DNA from: Pseudeuparius sepicola
Taxonomy: Eukaryota > Arthropoda > Insecta > Coleoptera > Anthribidae
DNA: 64,000 nt
Assembly (NCBI GenBank): GCA_963920635.1
Contig: OY987308.1
Location: 21,481,096-21,545,095 of the forward strand
Direction: 5' to 3'
This document shows, piece after piece, positions 45,254-55,489 of the stretch (positions are counted from its first letter, which is position 1; each line of letters starts with the position of its first letter). The notes beneath the pieces were generated by a model. It saw only the letters and a list, made by a program, of their open reading frames with translations. It was not told the origin of the DNA and did not search any database. The position numbers and the translations under genes are program-made.

Positions 45254-46059
45254 ACATTACTACGTTGCAAAAATTGCAATTGGGTATTTGTCTAACCCCC
45301 GGATCGGGCAGTTTCCCCCACTCAAGCCGAGTAGTGACAAAGTAGTTGGGGCTTAGACAAACGCACATAAATTCCGAAGTGGGTGCCAGAGGAGAGCCGG
45401 GCGCAATAAATATAAGAGAGAAGGAAATCTGCACATTCTGCGGCGACTTAGCCGGAAAAATCCCCAATTAAATAATGGCGCGGGGGCTGCAATGCATTTT
45501 AAACGTCTCATTATATGGCGGGACCATCCATTTTGGGAGAGATGTACGGAATCAGGGGCGTGCGATTTTTTTCCGAGAAAAAACAAAACTCCTGATTTTT
45601 ACTGTTTTGACACGGAGTCGGATATTTTTGGAGAGTTTGGCATGATTTCTGGGAACTTTAGCACCGTGGAATATGTATATACAGTGTGTCCCCGAATAGC
45701 GGCCTATAGGCTCAAACATCTTTCTTAATTATAATATTTCTTTTGAAATATGAGCACTTAAGGAAAATTGTGGACTTCTCAATTTATGAGACACGCCGTA
45801 TTATTTTTGGGAATTTTAACATGAGATTGCGTGGTGTCCAGATAAGCAAAACCTTTTGTAAAGAGTGACTTCTTTCATTAAGCTAAAAAATGAAAGTTAA
45901 ATTTAAAAAGTAGGACACACTGTATACACTATGTTTTGCACCGCAAGGATAAAAACAAATTCATAAAAAAATATGTAAAAACTTGTAAAACTTGTAAAAA
46001 ATAATTTGGTTTTTGTACTCGCCTTCCAAAAAAATTTATAACTTTTAAACGCAAAGATA
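45254..46059. other. GC-richer noncoding block, then AT-rich DNA
   Basis: From 45280 to 45700 the composition is closer to that of genic DNA and several 75-110-codon frames exist on both strands, but none has splice signals plus recognisable content. It may be conserved noncoding sequence. Confidence 0.35.
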
Positions 46060-46061
46060 TA

Positions 46062-46383
46062 CAGGGTTATTCAGTTTTATTCTTGGACACTTCAACAAAT
46101 AGATTGATATAAAACCAAATAATAACCACACTTTCTTGTATAAACTATATCTTTTTATGGCCTTATAAAAAAGTTACAGGGTGTTAAAGTTGGAAAAAAT
46201 ATGTGAACTTTATTGTTTGTTTGGTAAATATTCATAAAGTACACATATTTTTTCCAACTTTAACACCCTGTAACTGTTTTATAAGGCCTTAAAAAGATAT
46301 AGTTTATACAAGAAAGTACGGTTATTTTTTGGTTTTCTATCACCTGTTGACGTGTCCCAGCAGAATAAAACCGAATCACCCTG
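46062..46383. mobile_element. Family F MITE, short palindromic copy
   Basis: CAGGGTTATTCAGTTTTATT at the left, complement ending AATCACCCTG at the right, TA on both sides. The arms pair through 'TATAAACTATATCTTTTTA' and 'AAGTTACAGGGTGTTAAAGT'. The short minus frame here is an arm artefact. Confidence 0.85.
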
Positions 46384-46527
46384 TATATCAAATTGATTTT
46401 TATGCCACTAAATTCAGCGGGTTTCAGTGGATCAAATTTGCATATTATTCGACGTATGATTAATATTTTTTCAATGCCTATAAAAATCACTTAAAATTTT
46501 GTACCTTCAGAGAAAAAAATGCATATG

Positions 46528-47027
46528 TTACAGCCCGTATATGAAAACAGACGGTATGTACACGGTCTAGGCTGTATCTATACGGCCTAAATGGCGCAGA
46601 CCGTATGTAAATGACATGGCATTTCATATACGGACTAGACCGTTAACATATGGACTATTGACATTCAGACTACTGTATGTACAATCGTAGTGAATTACCC
46701 TTCTTTTTTTATATAGGCCCATTAAAGAAGAATATGCCTTCTTTTTTCATCATCAACCACCATAAAAAAGAAGGGGTAATTCAGAAATAGCGGACGTCGA
46801 AACCGCCCGGAAAACATTGCACATACATTCTGTCTTTGTTTAAATCTCTCTGTGATATACGGTCTAGTTGCAGATAGACCGTATATAATAGGACTAGTCC
46901 TTTTGCAAACCGACTAGACCGTTTCTTGAAGGACAAGCTTCTTATACATATGGACTAATATCTTCAGTCCGTTTACATATAGACTAGTCCTTTTGTATAC
47001 GGCCTGTTATTCATATACGGTCTGTAA
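46528..47027. mobile_element. 500-bp MITE packed with CGGTCTAG-type palindromes
   Basis: The ends TTACAGCCCGTATATGAA and the complement of TTACAGACCGTATATGAA are inverted. Inside, more than a dozen variants of (T)ATACGG(A/T)CTAG(A)CCGTAT occur in both orientations. The centre has an inner palindrome, AATTACCCTTCTTTTTT/AAAAAGAAGGGGTAATT. It is noncoding. Confidence 0.8.
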
Positions 47028-47601
47028 CACATGTAACATTTAAACGAAAATGAATATTATCAAATTGATCTTTGCAGATCTGCAGACTTGGCGAATAAAA
47101 AATGCAATCTAATATATCTCGACTCCCAAAACAAGAAAAATTATAAATTCAAAAATAAACCAATAACCCGAGAAAGAAATTAAATTTGTCCTAAACAAAT
47201 ATACCCTCGGTTCCTTTCTTAAATATATGCTGTTCCCCGGGGGTGAAATTTAAATCCATTTGCAATTTAAATAATCCACAAGCTCCTTATTGGATCCCCT
47301 AGTTTTGCCCAAAATGAGATAAATTAACCTTAGAGAGACAGACATTTGGGGAAAATTAAAAATCAAAGTAAAACTTTTTCTCAAAAAAAAAACCAAGAGT
47401 ATTTCTACTTCCATGGCGCAACATTCGCACCTTTCCAAGAAAAATGTAAAAAAATCACTCGGAAAGTGGAGACAAATTCTCGCTTCATAAAGCTGGTGTT
47501 TCGCAGTTTCGCTACGGGGTATTTTTCTTGACAAATTATTTAAAGTATTCCAACGTCTTTGTACATACTATAACGTACTAACGGTTAGTTAGTAGACAAA
47601 G
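47028..47601. other. AT-rich, no gene seen
   Basis: Two overlapping frames on opposite strands (47250-47534 and 47346-47531) lack splice signals or known content. Confidence 0.5.
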
Positions 47602-48587
47602 CAGGGACCCTTTAAAGTAAGGGGACCCAGCATTATACTTTCCAAAGTGAGGCCTATAATTTCCTCATTATAATGGTCTCAGTGATGCCAAGTATGCCAT
47701 TTTATTGGAGAATCTAAGAATATAACAGGTACTTTGATTGTTAGTAAAAATTAATAATGGTTTCCATGATTTCTAAAAATTAGACATGACAATTTTGTGT
47801 ATACAACTACAGAATGTGGCAACTGTCAAATGAATCAAATTTATTTTATATTGGAATTTGGTTTCCTGCAATTATTTCCAGGAATTTAAGTAATATAAGT
47901 ATGGTAAGTCAGTGCCGATTTAGCTTTTGCACCTTTTTATCAGGTTCCTCAAACCATTTGTAATATGTAGGTATAATAGGTACGTACTTGAAGAACTTTT
48001 ACAGATTTCGAAATGGACTAATAAGATTAGGTCTTGTACTTAGTTCTAATCATGTAGTTTTTCTCGGTGCTCATTATAAAATTTTTGTAATTTTATTTCT
48101 CTCCCAAGGTACCTTACAAACGTAAAATAAACTTATAATTGTAGATACAAACTGTTTAAAAAAAGACCTGACTGAAGCTACCTGCTTAATAATTTAAAAT
48201 TTTCGAAATACGATTTGTATCGAACTACCTATTTATACGTAATGCTTACGTAATGGGACTTGTAGGATTACTAAAGGTGAGACAAGAAAAATCTGGTTGC
48301 AATTATTGGGACTGCTACAGGCGGCCGCATTACCTTTGATTGACTATCTGGAAGTTAGAAAACTTAAAAATTGTGAACTATGATGGGAAATATTTTGCCT
48401 CCTTTGGAATCTATGGCACTGGCATGTCACATAAAACCTGATGGCACTGACATATAACATAACCTTGTACCAGCCCACTTATGTGGTCTCCTTGGAGTAT
48501 ATAGAAAACAAACTTTCCCTCAAGGCTTCACTTTTCCTATGTGATAGACTATGACATGCTGGGTCCCCTTATTTTAAAGAGTCCCTG
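47602..48587. mobile_element. Family E element, copy 2
   Basis: Starts CAGGGACCCTTTAAAGTAAG and ends ATTTTAAAGAGTCCCTG. The 8-bp flanks are AGACAAAG (47594-47601) and AGACAAAA (48588-48595), one mismatch, fitting hAT. Confidence 0.9.
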
Positions 48588-49025
48588 AGACAAAACGTTT
48601 GAATTTGTAACACACTATAACATCAAATTAAAAAAGTTAAAAATAACTTTTTTTTGTAATCTCTCCCAAAATTTAATAGGTGATTCCTTGCACTCTTTTG
48701 TTATTAATTTTATACTTAAGAATTACCAAAGAATCTCTAAATGTTTTGCTGGTATAAGCAGAATTCCCTTCTTATAAAAACCACAAATAGCGATTGGACG
48801 ACACAATTTCACACTTTATTTACTTTTTTTTCGACCTCCGTTCCGAGCATACGGCCTTTGTGATAAAACACGTGGGAATACAGGTGGGCAAACGAACGAA
48901 AACTTCGAATCTGGCATTAAAAAGGAAATAGGAAGCGGTAGAAAATATTAAAAGTAGAAAAGGGAGGTGGATCTGGTAAACGGCAGGTTGGAGGCTATTT
49001 GACTGGTGACTGGGGGGGCCGTATG
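48588..49025. other. Likely 3' UTR of the exon at 49026-49097
   Basis: AT-rich at the far end and moderate GC near the exon. A 126-codon minus frame (48820-49200) spans the exon in a different frame and is not needed to explain it. Confidence 0.4.
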
Positions 49026-49097
49026 CTATATGAACGTCTGCTCGCAGCTGTTGTGTCGCAGAGAGTATGATGAGTAGTATCGCTGCGATGAGAACCT
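49026..49097 (-). CDS. GPCR C-terminal exon with PDZ-type ending
   Basis: After the acceptor TGTTTTTCAG, the phase-0 frame reads RFSSQRYYSSYSLRHNSCEQ and TFI, then TAG at 49028-49026. It joins in phase with the donor of 51544-51460. The final T-F-I fits a class I PDZ ligand (S/T-x-hydrophobic), and the Ser/Tyr-rich tail could be a phosphorylation target. It would be the last exon of the same receptor gene. Without the seven-helix exons the receptor type cannot be named. Confidence 0.55.
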   Translation of the reverse strand, partial: RFSSQRYYSSYSLRHNSCEQTFI

Positions 49098-49390
49098 CTG
49101 AAAAACATTTTTTTTTCGTAATTTGCGTGTATGGGTGTACGCTCGTGTTCATATGTTTTGTCGCCACGACCTCTAGCATTTGTATTTTCCGTGAGAACAA
49201 TATGTGTTACTTTGAATTTTTATAACCCCTTAACCTTACCAATGAGGATTCTAAATCCCAGCCGCGGCTCCTGCCTCCAATGACTGTTCTCAAGAAAAAT
49301 ACAACGTTATTATGGGTCTAGCGACATAACACATGAGCACGACTGTACCTACATCAGTTTTTATACATATAAAATCTCAGCTTGGTCATG

Positions 49391-50333
49391 TAGACCGTCA
49401 GACAGTGACAGATTTTCCTTACTGATTTTCTCATTTATGCCTTGGAGAGGGTTGAAAGGTAAATCGATGCTGAGTCGGAAAATAGTAATTTTAAGTTTGG
49501 CCCCCGGGGAAAACATATGGAAAATTCGATTTTTCAAAACAGAAAAAAAGGTACTAATTCTCACTTATGCCATGTTCACCGCATGATTTATTATACTATT
49601 CCGACCTCGAAAACCCATAGGCATAAGTGTAGCGTGTGGAAAAAGGGTTTCGCAGATCACACAAAAAATGACTTGGTTTACTGACTCCGTCAGTTATGCC
49701 GTTCGAAATGGTGAAAACTTGTATCCTCACTAGCCCAAAAATTGATTGGCAGAAGTGACGCGGGGGGAAAAATGCACTTTTGGGTCGGAAAATAAGTTGG
49801 AAAAAATTTTTTTTTCGTCAACTGATTTCTGCACTTATGCCTCTGAAACTATAGAAAGTTTTATTGCAATTCATTTTATCCCAAACAAAATCAGTTGACG
49901 AAAAAAAATTTTCCGATTTATTTTCCGACCCAAAAGTGCATTTTTCCCCACGCGTCACTTCTGCCAATCAATTTTTGGGCTAGTGAGGATACAAGTTTTC
50001 ACCATTTCGAACGGCATAACTGACGGAGTCAGTAAACCAAGTCATTTTTTGTGTGATCTGCCAAACCCTTAATTCAACCCTTTTTCCACACGCTACACTT
50101 ATGCCTTTGGGTTTTCGAGGTCGGAATAGTATAAGAAATCATGCGGTGAACATGGCATAAGTGAGAATTAGTACCTTTTTTTCTGTTTTGAAAAATCGAA
50201 TTTTCCATATGTTTTCCCCGGGGGGAAACTTAAAATTACTATTTTCCGACTCAGCATCGATTTACCTTTTAACCATCTCCAAGGCATAAATGAGAAAATC
50301 AGTAAGGAAAATCTATCACTACCTGACGGTCTA
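49391..50333. mobile_element. 943-bp foldback element
   Basis: A near-complete palindrome: TAGACCGTCAGACAGTGACA at the left and the complement ending CTGACGGTCTA at the right, arms about 430 bp, pivot near 49855. 'TTATGCC' or 'GGCATAA' words recur every 100-150 bp in each arm. Frames inside (49361-49564, 50168-50437) are mirrored artefacts. Confidence 0.9.
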
Positions 50334-51459
50334 ATATTCAATCGTACACAGAATGATTCAGTCATGATGTAAAAATTGTAAACACAGGTGGGGAAAAATA
50401 GGTAGCTTAATACGAATTCGAAATTTAAAAAAATCAAAAGTCAACACATCATATCGTAAATTTACTTTTTTTGCACCTTTTCCTAGATATTTCAAAAAAT
50501 GTATGCATATTCTAAGTGAATTTATTATCTTTTTGATTTTTCAACGTCAATCAACAGAAACTAGTGGGCGTGTAGAAGTATAGGGAGCTCTTAGTTTCCC
50601 ACAACGGATACACGTTGTTTGCAGAGACTGCACTAGCAGACAAAACACAAAACTACGCGCAAAATGTGCAAACAAGCATCAAAATTAAAACACTGTTTAC
50701 TTTCAACTTCAATAGGTACAAGTCTATGGCCTCGCGAATCGCGGAACTCTACACGCCACGGTCCACACACCTGCACTCAAGATATTGAGAAGACTGAGTC
50801 GTCTAGTCGCCACAGTCGCTAGAGCGCTACAGTCGGTGCTATTCTTTCCTACCGCATGCTACCGCCACCACCCGACCATTGCTTTTGTTCTGGGAATATT
50901 CAACCGAAATGTGGCAAACATAGCTCTCCTTGACGGTTGACATTGAAGCAGAAGCGTCGAGTTACGTCGGGTATTAAGGTTCGCATTTTCCTTTTTAGTA
51001 GACCTTATCCCCACTGTGCGTGGCTAAAATTTGTTGCATCATGACTAAATCACCCTGTATAAAAATGTTATATAGGAATCAAAAGAGTTATATTTTGGTG
51101 AAGCGAAAAATTCATATCAGTTGTTATAATTCCGTTCTATTTCGACATTGAGAAAGGGCCAAAAAAATCGCCGAACTTCGCGTGAAATACCGGCGAGCAA
51201 TAAATCCAAGTTGGCCGAAGGCCGGAAACAAAACAAAAGCCATCTGTCGACGGGCCGAAGGGCGATAACGGAAAAAATGGGGTTGGGCCCTCAGACAGAG
51301 GACCCTCCTCAAGCGGACACGCGGTAGAAGTCGGGAAATGAACAGGAAAATAAAATGGTCGAAAATGGGGAAATTAAAAATAAACAGATGCCAAGTTATT
51401 TTCAAAATGGACACAGATGAGCGCAAAAAATATAATTTATTATCATTATTATTATTTAC
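50334..51459. other. Intron-like DNA between the two GPCR-tail exons
   Basis: 50560-50960 is GC-richer with CGCTAGAGCGC-type words but no supported exon. The intron donor side begins with GTAAATAATAATAATGATAA on the minus strand. Confidence 0.4.
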
Positions 51460-51544
51460 CTGACTAGGTTTGCTTCTGAAAGCAGGCTGGTACTTCCTTC
51501 TTATCGACCTCGGGCAACAGACGCAGAGGATGCGAAGGAACGCC
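51460..51544 (-). CDS. Class A GPCR helix-8 and proximal tail exon
   Basis: The acceptor CTTTTGTTTCAG precedes one base and then AFLRILCVCCPRSIRRKYQP followed by AFRSKPSQ, ending at a GTAAAT donor in phase 0. The pattern is that of class A receptors just after helix 7: an amphipathic helix 8 ([R/K]AF..IL) followed by a cysteine cluster for palmitoylation and a basic tail. The preceding exon would supply the NPxxY and (D)FR segment in phase 2; I cannot find it in the window, so it lies beyond 64000 or was missed. An amine receptor (octopamine or dopamine type) is my guess from the tail style only. Its two possible last exons are 49097-49026 and 39589-39497. Confidence 0.55.
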
Positions 51545-52829
51545 CTGAAACAAAAGAAACCCGTCTTATAAATAGGCCATAAGCCCAAACCATTTTCCTT
51601 AATTACATCTTCAGTATTTTTTGTACTTTCTCCTCAAAGATATTACGCGATTGGCCCCAAAAATTTGTTACCCTCATTGCGAGCTTTTCGTACCATTAAT
51701 TTCCTCTTCCTTTTTAAACAGTAGCCGGTTATTAGGGTATTTCCAACCAACCATTAAAACGCCAAATGACATTCGCAAAAAAAACTGGAAGATACTTCCG
51801 ACCTAACTTTTCTAAGCTCGAGAGACACCTTCCGCCGACCCTACGTGTCAGATACCCTACGGCTATAAGGTGCAAAAAAGCTTTCCTAGCGACAGCGAAA
51901 AATGCTTTATTAAAATACAGTTTGCCTGAAAACCTTTTTAGCTGGCCCACGTCCGGTAGCTTACGGTCGCCAAGCGAATCTTTTTGACCAGGTAGCTACC
52001 GCGCACTTTTTTAATTTTTAATTCAACCATCTTCTATTCTTTAAAAAACAACCAAAATATGTGGATATTATTAACGACACTTTATTGGCTACGAACTCGG
52101 TTAATAATAGGGGACTCTGGCGCGACCTATGTATCTAAATTGCAGGTGTGGGGATGGGTTGCCCTAGCGATCTCGGTCGTGAAAATTGCAAGGTTTTCCC
52201 TGATATATACTCGGACGAAGATTTATTGTAAAATTCGGAATATGTTTTTCAAAGCAGAATGCCACAAACACGCACAAGAGCGATATCGGGGAGAAATCAT
52301 CAAAAATCGAGAGGTCCCACAAAAAAAAACCAATTTTACCCTCAACTTTATGTCCAGTCGACATATTGTGTCTTGTGTCCAAAATATAGTTTCCATATTC
52401 ATATCAGGGATTTTCTTTACTAAAAATGTGCAGCTTTTTGTTTTAAATTTCAGTTTTAGTGACTGTGTGTGCCTATTTTTTTTAGAAAACTGGAAACTAA
52501 AAGAATTATCAAGTTTTGTGCCTACCTGTTTGATGGCGAAAGCCAAGGAAAAAACTGTTATAAAGAAGTTTAAATTATTTTTAAATCAAGAACACGCAGT
52601 ACCAATACCGACCATCATTTATGTTACATCCTCTATATAGGAATCCCCTTAGGCATACAGCACATAGCAAATTGTTTATACAACATTCCCAACATATCCC
52701 TAATGCCTTGCGAATATCAATGTACGGTTTGGGATCAAAAAGGACGTGGAAACAGCATGTGTATGAAAACAAGAACTCTCTAAACACGGTTTTCCGAATA
52801 CACAAAAAGACTACACTAAGTTGAAATAT
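51545..52829. other. Intron-like, no supported exon
   Basis: Contains a 193-codon plus frame (52059-52640) with no recognisable domain, and overlapping frames at 51732-51987 on both strands. Confidence 0.4.
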
Positions 52830-52900
52830 TGGGTGTCCCTTTGAATAAAGAATCACAGGAAGGAGTCAAAGCTCTATGTGTATTATAAAATATGCGTGAG
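52830..52900 (+). mobile_element. MITE end of the CTTTGAATAAAGAA family
   Basis: 'CCTTTGAATAAAGAATCACA' followed by GGAAGGAGTCAAAG and TATTATAAAATATGCGTGAG matches the inverted right half of 33352-33681. An opposite end lies at 55690-55735; whether they belong to one insertion is unclear. Confidence 0.6.
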
Positions 52901-53040
52901 ACGGAAATTGCCTTTAGTAGTAACTGGTAGTAACCAAGTTTTGACACAATATTTATAATATTGTATTATAATAATAAATAGAAATCGAAATGATTTTATA
53001 GTAACCGAAAGTGCACGATGGAATCTGAATGCAGTGACAG

Positions 53041-53275
53041 GCAAATGTCTGTGGGCTATTGTAGTCAAGACGCAGTACACCCCTGCTAGACAAATTCATT
53101 ATTGGTACTTAAGTGCAAGCAAACGCTTGTGGGCTTGGTAGTCAAAACGTACTACACCCCTGCTAGACAAATTCATTATTGGTACTTAAGTGCAAACATT
53201 GAATAAGGTATCCTTAATCAATGGTGCAAGCAAACGCTTGTGGGCTCGGTAGTCAAAACGTACTACACCCTGTAC
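53041..53275 (+). repeat. Three-copy tandem repeat, about 75-110 bp units
   Basis: Each unit has 'GCAAACGCTTGTGGGC', 'GTAGTCAAAACGTACTACAC' and 'CTGCTAGACAAATTCATTAT'; the third unit follows a 36-bp insertion (ATTGAATAAGGTATCCTT). Noncoding. Confidence 0.85.
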
Positions 53276-53331
53276 CCATAGGAAGGACACCTACAAATCT
53301 ACAACAAAAAATATAACTGACCTTCTGTTTG

Positions 53332-53433
53332 TTATTCGCTGCTTTCAGGACAAAGAACTTTTTCTAATCTCGAAAATTTCTTCTTAAGATTCACCAACTC
53401 TTCATAATCCTTTCTTTTGATGTCGCGAGGCAT
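53332..53433 (-). CDS. Short basic coiled-coil-like frame, 33 aa
   Basis: It starts at ATG (53433) and reads MPRDIKRKDYEELVNLKKKF, then SRLEKVLCPESSE and TAA. The heptad-like pattern (L, L, F, L, V) and coding-like codon use stand out from the surroundings. It may be a micropeptide, or the first exon of a longer gene with a GTCAGT donor just beyond the stop being unusable in this frame. It is divergent from the plus-strand start at 53634, 200 bp away. Confidence 0.3.
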   Translation of the reverse strand: MPRDIKRKDYEELVNLKKKFSRLEKVLCPESSE

Positions 53434-53633
53434 TTTTACTCCGAAAATTTGACAATAAATAATGCGATAGATCGATGCGATGGTCCGCTTGCGAGCGCAC
53501 ATAAGAATGAACTGATTACATCGGGTTTATCGGGGGCCGGCTGGCGTTTTTTCTTTAAACCGCGTGCGTGACTCACATAAAAGTGTTACCTACCAAAGAT
53601 CATAGAAGGACGGAGACGCGACGAATAACTAAA
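53434..53633. promoter_or_regulatory. Candidate divergent promoter
   Basis: A 200-bp GC-richer interval between a minus-strand ATG and a plus-strand ATG, with CGCTTGCGAGCGCAC, GGGGGCCGGCTGGCG and a CRE/AP-1-like GTGACTCAC. No TATA box is obvious. Confidence 0.3.
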
Positions 53634-53657
53634 ATGTTTGAGAATAATAATCCACCG
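53634..53657 (+). CDS. Possible first coding exon (MFENNNPP) with GTAAGT donor
   Basis: AACTAAAATG gives a good insect start context. Eight codons (MFENNNPP) run to a perfect CCG|GTAAGT donor in phase 0. No second exon is identified downstream, so the assignment rests on the start and donor alone. Confidence 0.3.
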
Positions 53658-54100
53658 GTAAGTAATTTTGTAATTTAAATTAACTTTTGAGGCCATGCTC
53701 CAAAGTGGCATAGGCGTAGATACCTAAGTACTTCTTCATAATTGGAAATTTAAAATTTGTATTGCTTTAGAGGAAAGTAGGTACCCTAGTTTGAGACCAC
53801 ATTACATTTTGTTCTGTATTTTGCCCTATAATATATTATAATGCGCAAAATTACGTCGAATAAGTTTAATATAGTCTCTATTTTCACTGCAGTTCATGTA
53901 GGATTGCCAAATATTGACAGTTGTTGCGTAAATGAGAATTATGAAAAAAAAAGTCAAATCTTCAATTTTTAAAATTGGGTGCCTAATATGAGACAGTCTC
54001 ATATCCAAGTTGAACAAAAACACTACTTACCACAAAATAATTTTTATTTCAAAAACATTAAACGAATATCAATTTAACCTATAGTATACTAACATTTATT

Positions 54101-54537
54101 ACGTGTTCCGTTTTCTTACCGAAGTAACAGAAATCGTTCCGTAATTGGTTTCGATAACATTTCGGTAACATTACGGAACGATACACTATGTTACCGGAAA
54201 CTACCGAAGTAATCGAGCTCCCGACCACAATAAGTTCTGTAACTTGTGGTGGGCGTAAACATTTGTAACCTATTTTCCTATTTATTCGGTGTTTTGTGGT
54301 TGTAGTTGTTTATAACCTGGGTGTTTTGTGGTTGTTTATGAAATGTGAAAGTCGAGGGAGGGGCACACCCTTAACACAACTACAATAATAATAAAGTTCT
54401 AACCTCAACTCTTAACAGCTCAAAAAACACAAATAGGTTAGGTTGATGAAGTAACGAAGGCGTTCCGTTTTGAAAGTTATTTTTGATTACAATTGACAGA
54501 AAGTGCTCGGTAAATTCTGTAAGAAAACGGAACACGT
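54101..54537. mobile_element. 437-bp MITE with ACGTGTTCCG ends
   Basis: ACGTGTTCCGTTTTCTTACC at the left and its near complement at 54514-54537; ATT on each side. It lies inside the composite at 53781-55487. The interior has CCGAAGTAAC/GTTACCGAA palindromes. Confidence 0.7.
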
Positions 54538-54888
54538 ATTTTGTTACACTTGACACACTTAACAGGTTCCTAATATGAGACTGTCTCATATTAAGGTTTA
54601 ACAAAAATACTGCTTACCACAAAATAATTTTTATTTCAAAAACAAACTTAACACAGTATACAACTCTTTAATTATATAACACTTGACACTCTATTCAAAT
54701 TATTGGCAATATAAATTGGATGAAGATGAGATATCATATTAGGAACACTGGGGCGTCTCATATTAGGGATCCGATGTACATATCATAGATTTTTTGCCAT
54801 CGTTAACAAATGTTATTAAATGCGTTATATAACTACTCTAATTATAAAATAGCTTTTATTCAATACAACAAGCTACAAATAGTACATT

Positions 54889-55006
54889 GTGTACCTAGTA
54901 GGAAAAGCTGAACATTCCCGGACGACCGTAAAGATTGCCTGTCGAGGCGTAAGCCGAGACTGGCAATACGGAGTCGGGGAATGTGGCTTTTCCTACGAGG
55001 TATACA
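54889..55006. repeat. Hairpin element with GAGGCGTAAGCCGAG tip
   Basis: GTACCTAGTAGGAAAAGC...ACATTCCCGGACGACCGTAAAGATTGCC pairs with the right arm back to GTATAC. The tip is CGAGGCGTAAGCCGAG. It is immediately recognisable as a relative of 41494-41606. Confidence 0.75.
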
Positions 55007-55090
55007 TACTATTTTTCCGAAAATCGAAAATTACTCAAAGAAAAACTTTCGAAAAACTTGTTCTCAATCATTTTTTGAGTTTATAAATAA

Positions 55091-55164
55091 CTGTAAGGAA
55101 ATAATATTTCCTTACAGTACAAAAATAAATATTTCCTAACAGTTACTTTCCGTTGCCTGGCAAC
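55091..55164. repeat. Perfect 27-bp palindrome followed by a related arm and an X-box-like site
   Basis: CTGTAAGGAAATA / TATTTCCTTACAG pair perfectly around one base (55091-55117). TATTTCCTAACAG follows at 55129, then GTTGCCTGGCAAC (55152-55164), one base short of an X-box palindrome. Confidence 0.7.
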
Positions 55165-55489
55165 GACTAAGTGCAAGGAAATATTGACTTTTTCTTTCAA
55201 AAATGTTATCAAAAATGTCAATATTTCTGATTGATTTTCGGAAAAACATATTAAACACTTACTGCGTTATTCAGAATTACACCCTTTAAAAGTTTGTGCA
55301 CGTACGGTTGAAGTAAACAATGCCGTTCTTAACCTAAAAATTTAGATGAGCTGATGAGCTAGACTCTGCACTATATGTGGCCACTTATACTATTAGTGAT
55401 TATTTGAGTCATTGGCAACTAGATGGAGACTCTTACTTTAAGAGTTAGTGTGGGGTCTCATATTGGGAACTGTCTCATATTAGGGTATT

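Larger units (their letters stand above)
53781..55487. mobile_element. Composite element with repeated CCTAATATGAGAC ends
   Basis: The left end TACCCTAGTTTGAGACCAC and the right end GTCTCATATTAGGGTA are inverted. Internal head-to-head copies occur at 53982-54006 (CCTAATATGAGACAGTCTCA), 54569-54596, 54734-54768 and 55456-55487. The sequence after two of the junctions ('ACTACTTACCACAAAATAAT') is duplicated. It looks like several units fused end to end. Confidence 0.55.

Noticed and set aside
48820..49200. 126-aa minus-strand membrane protein
   Set aside because: Its hydrophobic part is the out-of-frame reading of the GPCR terminal exon (49097-49026), which has an acceptor and fits the upstream phase better.
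51124..51588. 154-aa minus-strand protein
   Set aside because: Only the 85 bp between a CAG acceptor and a GTAAAT donor look coding; the rest is intron read through.
52059..52640. 193-aa plus-strand protein
   Set aside because: The longest non-repeat frame, but AT-rich, no recognisable domain, no splice context, and opposing frames of 72-107 codons overlap it.
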